Shown here: one piece after another, positions 1 to 8,463 of the stretch | Numbering within the stretch: the first letter of the stretch is position 1 | Layout: each line of letters starts with the position of its first letter | NCBI RefSeq assembly: GCF_901687125.1 | Contig: NZ_CABFJY010000033.1 | Coordinates: forward strand, 112,101-176,100 | DNA length: 64,000 nucleotides | Direction of reading: 5' to 3' | Origin: Actinobacillus vicugnae | GTDB taxonomy: Bacteria; Pseudomonadota; Gammaproteobacteria; Enterobacterales; Pasteurellaceae | Translations under genes and position numbers: made by a program | Notes under the pieces: generated by a model | Seen by the model: the letters and a program-made list of their open reading frames with translations, nothing else | Told to the model about the DNA's origin: nothing | Databases searched by the model: none

Positions 1-31
1 AATTAATTAATGAATCTTTTGCTATAAAAAA

Positions 32-52
32 ATATCTGACAATATCAGATAT
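32..52. other. Perfect 8-bp inverted repeat
   Basis: ATATCTGA and TCAGATAT are separated by 5 bases, in AT-rich DNA at the left edge. There is no U-run, so it looks more like a protein-binding dyad than a terminator. The neighbouring gene lies outside the window, so its role cannot be judged. Confidence 0.3.
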
Positions 53-80
53 CTGTCCAATATTAAATAGTACGAATAAA

Positions 81-124
81 AAAGCGGTAGGATTTGCAAA
101 TTTTTTCGCAAATCCCACCGCTTG
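81..124 (-). terminator. Rho-independent terminator of the marC-oppA-mrp operon, containing a USS core
   Basis: A 16-bp stem (AAGCGGTAGGATTTGC against GCAAATCCCACCGCTT) pairs fully in the minus-strand RNA if one G-U wobble is allowed. It is followed by a T-rich tract on the minus strand. The arm contains the uptake-signal core ACCGCTTGT. Confidence 0.75.
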
Positions 125-156
125 TTTTATTTTATGTAGTTGTTGGTAAGCCCCTC

Positions 157-1254
157 TTATTTCACTTCACGAATCATAATTTCAGACGGGATAACCGAAC
201 CTTGCCAATATAATTCCGAAGCCACTTTTGCCGCTAATTCGATATAGGCTTGGCTGGTTTCATGCTCAGGTGCGGCAACCACTGTTGGTGTACCTGCATC
301 CAAATCTTGGCGTAAACGAATATGTAATGGCATTTGTCCTAACACTTTTGTACCATATTTTTTCGCCACTTTATCTGCTCCACCTGTGCCAAAAATATCC
401 TCATGATGACCACAATTTTGGCAAATATGCACGCTCATATTTTCAATAATGCCCAATACCGGCACCGATACTTTTTGGAACATAGAAATCCCTTTGATCG
501 CATCTAATAACGCAATATCTTGCGGAGTAGTCACCACTACCGCTCCTGTTACAGGAATTTGCTGTGAAAGGGTAAGCTGAATATCACCTGTACCTGGTGG
601 CATATCGATCACAAGATAATCTAATTCCGTCCACCATGTTTCGTTCAATAGTTGGCTTAATGCAGAACTTGCCATTGGACCACGCCAAATGGTTGCATTA
701 TCTTCCGCCATTAAATAGCCGATAGAATTTGATTGAATACCATAAACTTCAATCGGAGTAATGTGTTTATTATCAGGCGACGTTGGACGCTGATCTTGTG
801 CACCTAACATATGTGGAATAGAAGGACCATAAATATCCGCATCTAAAATCCCCACTTTCGCACCTTGCGCTTTTAATGCTAAAGCAAGGTTTACCGAAGT
901 AGTGGATTTACCTACCCCACCTTTGCCTGAAGTTACCGCAATAATATTTTTCACGCCGTTTACTGCAGGGTGATTATTGGCACGTTTTAAAGTCGCAATT
1001 TGGTAATTTAATACCCACTTCACTTCGCTTGCGCCAGTCACTTGTTTGAGTTTTGCCTCAGTTTCTGCTTTTAGCGCTTCAAAACCACTATTCCAAGCGA
1101 AAGGCATAGTGAGTTCTAAACGCAAAATACCCGCACCTAGCTCGGCCTTTTTAAGGGTATTCAGGGCGATTAAATCTTTTTGTAAAGTAGGGTGAGTGAA
1201 ATTTTGAAGTACAAATTTAATTTCACTTAATTGCTGTTCGTTAAGTTGATTCAT
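157..1254 (-). CDS. apbC: Iron-sulfur cluster carrier protein ApbC/Mrp
   Basis: This is a cytosolic P-loop ATPase of the Mrp/NBP35 family that binds and transfers Fe-S clusters to apo-proteins. The N-terminus (about residues 5-90) is the MIP18/DUF59-like region. A deviant Walker A, SGKGGVGKS, lies at 109-117, followed by the ADIYGPS and DMPPGTGD motifs. A CxxC pair (ICQNC) near residue 275 is the expected cluster-binding site. At 365 aa it is of family length. It is the last gene of a minus-strand operon, 3 bp after the OppA-like gene, and is followed by a strong terminator. Confidence 0.95.
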   Translation of the reverse strand: MNQLNEQQLSEIKFVLQNFTHPTLQKDLIALNTLKKAELGAGILRLELTMPFAWNSGFEALKAETEAKLKQVTGASEVKWVLNYQIATLKRANNHPAVNGVKNIIAVTSGKGGVGKSTTSVNLALALKAQGAKVGILDADIYGPSIPHMLGAQDQRPTSPDNKHITPIEVYGIQSNSIGYLMAEDNATIWRGPMASSALSQLLNETWWTELDYLVIDMPPGTGDIQLTLSQQIPVTGAVVVTTPQDIALLDAIKGISMFQKVSVPVLGIIENMSVHICQNCGHHEDIFGTGGADKVAKKYGTKVLGQMPLHIRLRQDLDAGTPTVVAAPEHETSQAYIELAAKVASELYWQGSVIPSEIMIREVK

Positions 1255-1257
1255 CGA

Positions 1258-2808
1258 TTAATCCTTGGGCTTCATTCGATATAAATGTTTACTATAAATT
1301 ACTTCGCTATCGTTATTTAGATCAATACCTAAAATGGTGGAGTCTAACGCAATTTTGCGATGATATTGGAACATTGGCAAAATTGCCACATCCTGCTCTA
1401 GTTGCTGAACGATATTTTGAATTAATTGCTTACGCTGCGTCTCCGATAAATTTTCTGCTTGCAATTGTTCTAATTGCTTATCCACCATTGTATTCACATA
1501 ATTGCTTTTATTATCAGGGCTTTGTGAATGGAAATGTAATAAGAACGGTAGCGGATCTGCATATTCCGCACACCAACCAGCACGGCTTAATTGGAAATCT
1601 TTTTGCTCACGCAGGGCAAGAAATTGCTCCCAGTTTACCCCTCTTGGTTGGATTTGTAGTAAATCTGATTCCCCTAACGTGCGTACCATTTGGTTAGCAA
1701 TCACACTATGTCTGCCATGATCATCATATAGCAAGCTAAGCTTCAGTGGGTTTTGTAAATTAATCCCCGCTTTTGCCAGTAATGGTTCTACCACCACTGG
1801 CGCCCATTGGCGTGTCACTTCTGTTTGCATATTTATCGGTAACACCGAAAAATTGGCTACACCATATAAATGTGGAATACGCGCCGAAAGCACAATCGCT
1901 TTAAGCGCCTGACGCACTTCTTTTTTCTTTAACTGCGGATCGGCAAAATTAAACTCATAGTAATAGGTGCACAAACGTGGAAATTCCCAAATGTTATGCT
2001 GTTGGCTTTGTAGCGGATTTTCCAACACATCAAATTGTTTGATCGCTTGTAATTCTTCTATCGCGTGGTGTTCTACATTTGCAAAATCTAAGCCATTTTT
2101 GACCGCTTCTAGTTTAACTAACTTATCATTCGCACTTACCACTCGATATTCACCACTGCTAATCAAATTGCTAAGACTTGGAACTTCGCCTTTAAAGCTT
2201 GGTAACAAGGCTGAATGTCCAAGCATTTTCACAAACTGCGAATTGTTTTTAGTTAACCTAATTTGTAAGGTATGCGGGTTTAACGCTTTAACCCCAAGCT
2301 CACTCACTGGCTTTTTGCCTTCGGCAATCTCTTTCACATTCTCGATTGCCATATAAGTTAGATAAGGCGCTAAAGGCGAAGCATTTTTGGGATCAGCTAA
2401 GCGTTGCCAGCTTGCAACCACGTCCTCTGCAGTTACACTTTCACCGTTTGACCATTTGGCATTATCATCTAAGATAAATAACCAATCCTGATTATTTTCA
2501 CTAAACCAGCTTTTGGCAAGTGCAGGCACAATCTGACCTTTTTCATTAAACTCAACTAATCCCGCAAAGATATCACGTGCTAGCGCGGCTTCTTCGGCAG
2601 TTTGAATAAAGTGCGTATCTACATTTAATTGTTTACTATATACCGCTCGCTTTAATACGCTCTTATCAATAATAGGTATTTCTAATGGTGCATTTTTTGC
2701 GGATGATATGTGTGTCTTTTTTTGATCACAAGCAGACAGTAAGCCTACGCCTACTGCACAAATTGCAAAAAATCGCCCAAATTTGACCGCTTGTTTAAGA
2801 AAAAGCAT
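1258..2808 (-). CDS. OppA-like peptide-binding lipoprotein (solute-binding protein family 5), orphan
   Basis: This is a 516-aa extracytoplasmic solute-binding protein of ABC family 5 (peptide/nickel type). The signal peptide ends in a lipobox, LLSAC, with Cys27 predicted to be lipidated, so it should be anchored in the periplasm. The body has the family pattern of central hydrophobic and aromatic segments, including a WAPVVVEPLLAKAG-like stretch and a WCAEYADPLPFL segment typical of OppA. There are no permease or ATPase genes beside it. It sits between marC and mrp in one transcription unit. It resembles the stand-alone OppA-like lipoproteins known in Haemophilus. The substrate is unknown; oligopeptide, haem or antimicrobial peptide are all possible by analogy with OppA, HbpA and SapA. 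Confidence 0.85.
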   Translation of the reverse strand: MLFLKQAVKFGRFFAICAVGVGLLSACDQKKTHISSAKNAPLEIPIIDKSVLKRAVYSKQLNVDTHFIQTAEEAALARDIFAGLVEFNEKGQIVPALAKSWFSENNQDWLFILDDNAKWSNGESVTAEDVVASWQRLADPKNASPLAPYLTYMAIENVKEIAEGKKPVSELGVKALNPHTLQIRLTKNNSQFVKMLGHSALLPSFKGEVPSLSNLISSGEYRVVSANDKLVKLEAVKNGLDFANVEHHAIEELQAIKQFDVLENPLQSQQHNIWEFPRLCTYYYEFNFADPQLKKKEVRQALKAIVLSARIPHLYGVANFSVLPINMQTEVTRQWAPVVVEPLLAKAGINLQNPLKLSLLYDDHGRHSVIANQMVRTLGESDLLQIQPRGVNWEQFLALREQKDFQLSRAGWCAEYADPLPFLLHFHSQSPDNKSNYVNTMVDKQLEQLQAENLSETQRKQLIQNIVQQLEQDVAILPMFQYHRKIALDSTILGIDLNNDSEVIYSKHLYRMKPKD

Positions 2809-2822
2809 CTGTATAACCTTAA

Positions 2823-3476
2823 TTAATGAATTGATGTTAAACCAGGAAATAGATTACTTAAACCTGCCACAATGATTTCAATCCCTAATGCCATTAAAAT
2901 CAAGCCCATAATACGTGTTACCACATTAGAGCCTGTTTTACCTAATCTTTTTACTAATGGTGCAGAGAAACGGAATAAAATATAACAAACCGCTGCAAAT
3001 GCGACGATGGCAAGACTAAATCCAAGGTAATCAATCCAGTGATTGTAACGCGTTCCCCAAACAATCGTTGAACCTATTGCACCAGGACCCGCCATAATTG
3101 GCATTGCCAACGGCACTACTGCGATATTTTCATATTCACTGACATCAGCGTTTTTCTCTTCTTTATTTTGCTTATGTTCACCCAATTTACCGCTAATCAT
3201 CGTCATTGCGATACTCACAATCAAAAAACCGCCCGCCACTCGGAACGAATCTAAAGAAATGCTAAACGCATCTAAAATCAGTTTGCCAAAAAATAAGCTC
3301 ACCAACAAAATAACGCCGATAGAAATTGCAGTAACTAAACTTGTATGATTACGTTCAGCCTCATATTGATGGCTCGTCATACTAAAGAAAATAGGCAAAG
3401 AACCAAAAGGGTTCACAATCGCAAATAAACCGATAAAAAATTGAAGATAAATGGCAAAATTAATCACTATTTCCAC
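2823..3476 (-). CDS. MarC/YchE/YhgN family inner-membrane protein
   Basis: This 217-aa polytopic membrane protein has about six hydrophobic segments. It carries the family signatures IVNPFGSLPIFFSMT near residue 20 and PLAMPIMAGPGAIG near residue 120. The family is named after E. coli MarC, but a role in multidrug resistance was not upheld and the transported substrate is uncertain. It is the first gene of the marC-oppA-mrp unit: a good promoter lies upstream, and the next gene begins 14 bp downstream. Confidence 0.85.
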   Translation of the reverse strand: MEIVINFAIYLQFFIGLFAIVNPFGSLPIFFSMTSHQYEAERNHTSLVTAISIGVILLVSLFFGKLILDAFSISLDSFRVAGGFLIVSIAMTMISGKLGEHKQNKEEKNADVSEYENIAVVPLAMPIMAGPGAIGSTIVWGTRYNHWIDYLGFSLAIVAFAAVCYILFRFSAPLVKRLGKTGSNVVTRIMGLILMALGIEIIVAGLSNLFPGLTSIH

Positions 3477-3510
3477 ATAAACCTACTTTTACACACAAAA
3501 CAAAATTTGC

Positions 3511-3539
3511 ATTATATCGGGGATACTCTCTCGTGACAA
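3511..3539 (-). promoter_or_regulatory. Sigma-70-type promoter of the marC operon
   Basis: On the minus strand TTGTCA is followed after exactly 17 bases by TATAAT, about 35 bases upstream of the marC start. Spacing and -10 are consensus. Confidence 0.6.
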
Positions 3540-3545
3540 AATAAA

Positions 3546-3574
3546 AACGCCCAAAACTCAATGTTTTAGGCGTT
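3546..3574 (-). terminator. Terminator after ppiD
   Basis: On the minus strand, AACGCCTAAAAC pairs with GTTTTGGGCGTT (one wobble) around a short loop and is followed by T-rich sequence. It separates ppiD from the marC promoter. Confidence 0.7.
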
Positions 3575-3592
3575 CATACTAATCGGCGTGAA

Positions 3593-5470
3593 TTAATGTG
3601 AAGATGAACCTAATTGTTGCATAAAATCTTCATTCATTTCAATTGAGGCTTTTGCTCGTAAATCTTTTAATAAATCATTACGTAACATTAATTGATCTGC
3701 TTGATTAAACTGCGCAACAAGCGGTTTAAATTCATCAATATTTCCGTCTGTTACTTTATCTAAAGCGACAATCACAACATCACCTTTTTCATCACGAGCA
3801 ACGATATAACTCGCTTTGTTGGTCGGTTTTGCCATTGAAAACACTGTTTGTGCTAATACAGGTTGTTGTCCTTGCGCTTGCGCATAAACTAAAGCTTGCG
3901 TTGTACCAAATTGTACATCTGCTACTTGACCATTTGCTAAGGCAGTTACCTTTTCTTGCGCTGTCGCTAGCAAAGTTTGCTCTGCTTTTTGTAATTTAAC
4001 CGCAGTTTCTACCTCAGCTTTTGCTTCGTCTAAGGTTTTCACACGTTCTGCTTGGTAATCACTCACACGCACAAACATTGTTTTCGGATTATGTTCATCA
4101 CCAATGTCTAACGCATCGGAATTTTGACTGCTTTGGCGTAATTCACCGCTAAATAATGCTTTTAACACTTTTTCATTATTTAATTCCGCTGGCACATTTT
4201 GTTGGTTAAATGGTGCTGTTTTGTGAACTGCTAAGCCAGCTACTTCTGCAACACCATCTAACGAACCGTTATTTTCAAACGCTTTGTTTGCCATTTCTCT
4301 CGCAAGATTTGAATATTCTGTTAGTACTAATTCATTACGAATTGTTTTCGCAATATTTTCTTTTACTTGCTCAAGCGGAATTACTTGCTCATTTTTACGC
4401 TCTAGTACTTTAATAATATGATAAGCGCCATCAACTCTTACTGCTGGGCTTACTGCGCCAACTTGTAAATTATTCGCCACATCTTCAAATGCTTTCGGAA
4501 ATGTACCTGCTTTTGCCCAGCCTAAATCACCGCCTTGTGTGGCTGATAATTTATCTGCTGATTTTTCTTTGGCAAGCGTTGCAAAATCTGCACCATTAGC
4601 AAGTTGCTGTTCAACCGCTTTAGCATCCACTTCATTTGCAAGTTGGATATGCGCAAGGTGAACTTCACCTTTGGTTAGGTAATCTACCTTATTTTTTTCA
4701 TAGTAAGTTGCAATTTGTTCATCTGTAACCTGTACATTTTTTGCAACATTTTCTGGAGTTAAAGTCACATATTCAACCGTTAATTTTTCAGGTTCAACAA
4801 ATGCATTTTTGTGAGCATTATAATAAGTTTGTAACTCTTCTGCAGAAGCGGTCTGATTTTGAGCTTCTGCTACAACAGAATAAGTTGCTAAACGTACTTC
4901 ACGTTTTTGTAAGAGTAATTTCGCTAAACGCTCTTGTTCTGCTGGCACTGAAAAATGGCTACCGATAATCCCTTCTTGAATTTGTGAGAATAACATTCCC
5001 TCATTAACGATCGCTGCATAACCGTCAGCACTTAAGCCATTATTACGTAGCGTTTGTTGATATAATTGATTATCAAACTTACCATCTCGTTGGAATGTTG
5101 GGCTATTTACAATTTCTGATTTAATTTGTTCTGCACTAATGCCTAATTTTAAATTTTGCGCATATTGACGCAGAAGCTCATCATCAATTAAGCCATTTAA
5201 TACCGATTGGTTAAATTGGTGAGCATACTCAGGTGTATCTAATAGATCCCAAAAGCGCTCACCCATTTGGGTATTTAAAATATTTTGTTGGCGACTTTTC
5301 GCCGCATTAAACGCTTGTTGCTCAATCGCAGTGCCATTTACCTTTACGGCTGAAGTATCTACACCTGCAAGCCCTGTACCAATCCCTGTAATCACGAAAG
5401 ATAAAGAGACTAATGCAAAAATAATTTTAAAAACGGGACCATTTGTCCGCTCATGCATTTTTCCAATCAT
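3593..5470 (-). CDS. ppiD: Periplasmic folding chaperone PpiD (SurA N-domain/parvulin family)
   Basis: This 625-aa protein has a single N-terminal membrane anchor (about residues 12-35) and a large periplasmic part. The SurA_N-like chaperone domain covers about residues 35-190. A parvulin-like domain lies at about 265-360 (VHLAHIQLAN through GDLGWAKAGTFPKAFEDVANNL). PpiD acts at the Sec translocon exit, helping new outer-membrane and periplasmic proteins fold. It stands alone between its own promoter and terminator. Length matches the E. coli protein (623 aa). Confidence 0.93.
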   Translation of the reverse strand: MIGKMHERTNGPVFKIIFALVSLSFVITGIGTGLAGVDTSAVKVNGTAIEQQAFNAAKSRQQNILNTQMGERFWDLLDTPEYAHQFNQSVLNGLIDDELLRQYAQNLKLGISAEQIKSEIVNSPTFQRDGKFDNQLYQQTLRNNGLSADGYAAIVNEGMLFSQIQEGIIGSHFSVPAEQERLAKLLLQKREVRLATYSVVAEAQNQTASAEELQTYYNAHKNAFVEPEKLTVEYVTLTPENVAKNVQVTDEQIATYYEKNKVDYLTKGEVHLAHIQLANEVDAKAVEQQLANGADFATLAKEKSADKLSATQGGDLGWAKAGTFPKAFEDVANNLQVGAVSPAVRVDGAYHIIKVLERKNEQVIPLEQVKENIAKTIRNELVLTEYSNLAREMANKAFENNGSLDGVAEVAGLAVHKTAPFNQQNVPAELNNEKVLKALFSGELRQSSQNSDALDIGDEHNPKTMFVRVSDYQAERVKTLDEAKAEVETAVKLQKAEQTLLATAQEKVTALANGQVADVQFGTTQALVYAQAQGQQPVLAQTVFSMAKPTNKASYIVARDEKGDVVIVALDKVTDGNIDEFKPLVAQFNQADQLMLRNDLLKDLRAKASIEMNEDFMQQLGSSSH

Positions 5471-5529
5471 TGATAGATTCCTAAATGTAATGGTCTATTG
5501 ACCTTGTTTATATGCAAAAAATTGTAGCG

Positions 5530-5557
5530 ATTATACTGTAAAGTGTGTAATTCTCAA
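5530..5557 (-). promoter_or_regulatory. Likely promoter of ppiD
   Basis: On the minus strand, TTGAGA and TATAAT are separated by 16 bases, about 60 bases before the ppiD start. Confidence 0.45.
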
Positions 5558-5745
5558 ATCTGAAATTCGCTACTTTTGTACAAATTTATTAGTAAATTTC
5601 AGCACAAATCAGACCGCTTACAGATACTGAAGTTCGTCTTTTTTCTTTACTTTAACGCTGAAAGTTGCTTTAATTTCACACTTCATAAGCCTTATTTTTG
5701 GCGCTCTCATTTCTTTCTATTTTATTCACATCGACAGGATTACCT

Positions 5746-7053
5746 ATGGGCATTTACGCATATATTTGCTTCCTCTCGGCGCTGTCTATTTTGCTCGGAT
5801 TCATTACTAGTAAAATTAGCGCAAAAGTACAATCAACTATTGCAATCTCCGCTGCAGCAATGATCTGCTCTCTACTTGTTTGGGGATTGGGATCATTAGG
5901 TTGGTTTAATATCGACACAATTGCTAAAGAAGTAATGGAACAAATTGATTTCAAAAGCTTTTTACTCAACGGTATTCTTGGCTTCTTGCTGTTTGCAGGT
6001 TCACTTGGAGTAAAACTCCCTGTATTAAAAGACCAGAAATGGGAAATCACTACCTTCGCTTTATTTTCTACTCTCGCCTCAACCTTCTTTATCGCAAGCC
6101 TAATTTGGGGTATCGCTCACCTTATTGGCTTACCAATGGATTTCATTTATTGTGTCGTTTTTGGTTCTCTCATTTCCCCAACCGACCCAATTGCTGTGTT
6201 AGCGATTATCAAAAATTTACGAGCACCAAAACGTTTATCTATGCAAGTAGAAGGCGAATCATTATTTAATGATGGTGTTGGTTTGGTGATTTTCGTTACC
6301 GTATTTGCAGTAGCCTTTGGGGGGCAAGAAGCAAGCTTCTCTGGCATTATGGGATTATTTATGCATGAAGCTATCGGCGGGATTTTATTTGGTTTCGTGC
6401 TTGGTTTTATTGCGCATATTTTAATTTCATCAACCGATGATGGTTCAATGGAAATGCTTATCACGCTAACCATTCCAACTGCAGGTTTTATGTTTGCGAG
6501 CAATATTTTGCACGTATCTGGCGCATTAGCGATGGTAGTTTCAGGCATTATGATCGGTAACTGGACACGTCGTTCGGGCTTCTCTGAGCAAAGCCAACGC
6601 TATCTTGACCACTTCTGGGAAATGATTGATCACTTCCTTAACTCATTATTATTTTTCCTTATTGGTTTCGCACTATTATTAGTCGATTTCAATATTTATG
6701 GCGTCATTTTAATGCTTGCAGCTATTCCTGTTTGCTTAGCTTCACGCTATCTAAGTTTATGGATTCCGTTTAAGGCAATGCAGCAATTCCGTACTTATAA
6801 TCCATACACTCTAAAAATTATGACTTGGGGTGGGTTACGTGGCGGTTTAGCATTAGCTATGGCGCTTGCAATTCCAAGTAAAGTTGCCTTTGCTGGTGAT
6901 GTTGATGTGAAAGATTTAATTCTTGTGATGACTTATGCGGTAGTAATGTTCTCAATTTTAGTTCAAGGCTCAACCGTTGAACCAATGATTCGTAAATCCA
7001 AAACGGTTGATCCAAATAAAGAAGAATATTTACAACCAAGTAATCATCATTAA
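5746..7053 (+). CDS. CPA1-family Na+/H+ antiporter (NhaP-like)
   Basis: This 435-aa polytopic inner-membrane protein has about 12 hydrophobic segments. It has CPA1 signatures: the discontinuous-helix motif SPTDPIAVLAI, then EGESLFNDGVGLVIF with the ion-binding Asp, and the late WGGLRGGLALAMAL segment with conserved Arg. It exchanges cytosolic Na+ or K+ for protons in pH and salt homeostasis. I chose ATG 5746, which has CAGGA 6 bases upstream; an in-frame TTG at 5698 would add 16 residues without a good ribosome site. It is divergent from ppiD. The exact substrate cannot be set from sequence. Confidence 0.88.
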   Translation: MGIYAYICFLSALSILLGFITSKISAKVQSTIAISAAAMICSLLVWGLGSLGWFNIDTIAKEVMEQIDFKSFLLNGILGFLLFAGSLGVKLPVLKDQKWEITTFALFSTLASTFFIASLIWGIAHLIGLPMDFIYCVVFGSLISPTDPIAVLAIIKNLRAPKRLSMQVEGESLFNDGVGLVIFVTVFAVAFGGQEASFSGIMGLFMHEAIGGILFGFVLGFIAHILISSTDDGSMEMLITLTIPTAGFMFASNILHVSGALAMVVSGIMIGNWTRRSGFSEQSQRYLDHFWEMIDHFLNSLLFFLIGFALLLVDFNIYGVILMLAAIPVCLASRYLSLWIPFKAMQQFRTYNPYTLKIMTWGGLRGGLALAMALAIPSKVAFAGDVDVKDLILVMTYAVVMFSILVQGSTVEPMIRKSKTVDPNKEEYLQPSNHH

Positions 7054-7085
7054 TTAAAGGATTCAAAGCGACTTGCAAATTTTTG

Positions 7086-7114
7086 TTGAAATTTGACCGC
7101 TTTATCTTTAGAAT
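7086..7114 (+). promoter_or_regulatory. rpsO promoter
   Basis: TTGAAA, 17 bases, TAGAAT, about 75 bases before the rpsO start. Most of a USS (TTGACCGC) lies inside the spacer. Confidence 0.5.
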
Positions 7115-7126
7115 TTGCGCTTCCTG

Positions 7127-7155
7127 TCCTCGCTGAGTTAGAGATCGGCGAAGGA
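7127..7155 (+). promoter_or_regulatory. Possible rpsO leader hairpin (S15 autoregulation)
   Basis: TCCTCGC can pair with GCGAAGGA (one bulged A) in the 5' leader of rpsO. S15 is known to repress its own mRNA through leader structures in several bacteria, but the fold differs between lineages. The assignment is an inference from position. Confidence 0.3.
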
Positions 7156-7189
7156 TGTATTATCAACCCTTAAAGAAAAGGATATTAAA

Positions 7190-7459
7190 ATGTCTCTAAG
7201 CGTAGAAGCAAAAGCAAAAATCGTTGCTGAATTTGGTCGTGATGCAAAAGACACTGGTTCATCAGAAGTTCAAATTGCATTATTAACTGCACAAATCAAC
7301 CACTTACAAGCACACTTTGCTGCGCACAAAAAAGATCACCATGGTCGTCGTGGTTTATTACGTATGGTTTCACGTCGTCGTAAATTATTAGACTACTTAA
7401 AACGTACTGATCTTGCTAAATATTCAGAAACTATCGCACGTTTAGGTTTACGTCGCTAA
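7190..7459 (+). CDS. rpsO: 30S ribosomal protein S15
   Basis: This 89-aa protein has full family length. It binds 16S rRNA at the central domain early in 30S assembly. The S15 signature is visible: [16 protein letters not shown] near residues 20-35, then [33 protein letters not shown]. It is a stand-alone gene with its own promoter and terminator. The usual downstream partner pnp is not adjacent. Confidence 0.98.
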   Translation: MSLSVEAKAKIVAEFGRDAKDTGSSEVQIALLTAQINHLQAHFAAHKKDHHGRRGLLRMVSRRRKLLDYLKRTDLAKYSETIARLGLRR

Positions 7460-7480
7460 TTTCGAATTGCAATCAGAAGA

Positions 7481-7508
7481 ACCGAGCTATTATTTAGCTC
7501 GGTTTTTT
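7481..7508 (+). terminator. rpsO terminator
   Basis: ACCGAGCTA and TAGCTCGGT form a stem with a short loop, followed by a run of seven T. Confidence 0.85.
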
Positions 7509-7538
7509 TCTAAATGGACTTATTAAGGAAAACAATAA

Positions 7539-8405
7539 ATGGCATTTAGTTCATTATTTACGTTATTAGATGATATTGCTGCAGTGCTTGATGATGTATC
7601 TGTAATGACCAAAGTCGCAGCCAAGAAAACTGCGGGAGTAATCGGAGATGACTTAGCTCTGAATGCAAATCAAGTAAGTGGCAAAAATATCAGCCCTGAT
7701 AGAGAATTACCTATTGTTTGGAGTGTAGCGAAAGGCTCATTAATTAATAAAGTGATATTAATTCCTCTTGCTCTGCTGCTTTCAATTTATCTACCAAAAG
7801 CCATTCTGCCATTACTAATGATTGGTGGAGCCTACTTATGCTTTGAGGGTGTAGAAAAGCTATTGCACAAATTCCTACATAAAGATGAGTCACATACGGA
7901 TTCTGCGGAAGAACAGGTTTCAGAAAAAGATAAAATTAAAGGTGCAGTCCGTACTGATTTTATTTTATCAGCCGAAATTATTATTATCGCATTAGGCGTG
8001 CTACAAGAATCATCAACGATGATCAAAATCATTGCTCTTTCAAGTATCGGGATTGGTATTACCGTTTTTGTTTATGGTTTGGTTGGTCTAATTGTCAAAC
8101 TAGATGATATCGGCTTATGGTTGATGCAGAAGAAAAATGGGCTGTCACAGTCTATCGGAAAAGCATTATTAGTTATTATGCCTTGGTTTATGAAATCGCT
8201 TTCTGTGATTGGCACCATTGCGATGTTCTTAGTCGGAGGCGGGATTTTCTCGCATAATATTGCTGAAATCCACCATTTAGCAGAACAGCTAGCCATTCCA
8301 AGCCAATTCGCAAGTTTAGTTGATTTTGTTGTTGGTATTGTGGTGGGTCTCATTTGCTGTGCAATTATTTTACCTTTGATGAAAATATTTGCTAAGCAAC
8401 ATTAA
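7539..8405 (+). CDS. DUF808/YedI family inner-membrane protein
   Basis: This 288-aa protein matches the DUF808 (YedI) family. The N-terminus, FSSLFTLLDDIAAVLDDVSVMTK, and the following SGKNISPDRELPIVW segment are characteristic. Four or five hydrophobic segments follow, at about residues 65-105, 145-190, 205-240 and 260-285. No function is established for the family. It has a ribosome site (AAGGAA) and stands between two terminators, so it is probably monocistronic. Confidence 0.85.
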   Translation: MAFSSLFTLLDDIAAVLDDVSVMTKVAAKKTAGVIGDDLALNANQVSGKNISPDRELPIVWSVAKGSLINKVILIPLALLLSIYLPKAILPLLMIGGAYLCFEGVEKLLHKFLHKDESHTDSAEEQVSEKDKIKGAVRTDFILSAEIIIIALGVLQESSTMIKIIALSSIGIGITVFVYGLVGLIVKLDDIGLWLMQKKNGLSQSIGKALLVIMPWFMKSLSVIGTIAMFLVGGGIFSHNIAEIHHLAEQLAIPSQFASLVDFVVGIVVGLICCAIILPLMKIFAKQH

Positions 8406-8417
8406 GCTATCACGCGT

Positions 8418-8452
8418 AAAAAGCCGCTTATCTTACGATAAACGGCTTTTTT
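8418..8452. terminator. Bidirectional terminator between yedI and hemY
   Basis: AAAAAGCCG and CGGCTTTTTT arms, extended by TTATC/GATAA inner pairs, with A and T runs on opposite sides. It can stop the convergent yedI and hemCDXY transcripts. Confidence 0.8.
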
Positions 8453-8463
8453 AGATCTCACTG

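Noticed and set aside
228..449. Open frame antisense to mrp
   Set aside because: It lies wholly inside the mrp gene on the other strand, has no recognisable domain, and is an ordinary shadow. Many similar frames exist opposite ppiD, adhE, gyrA and secD.
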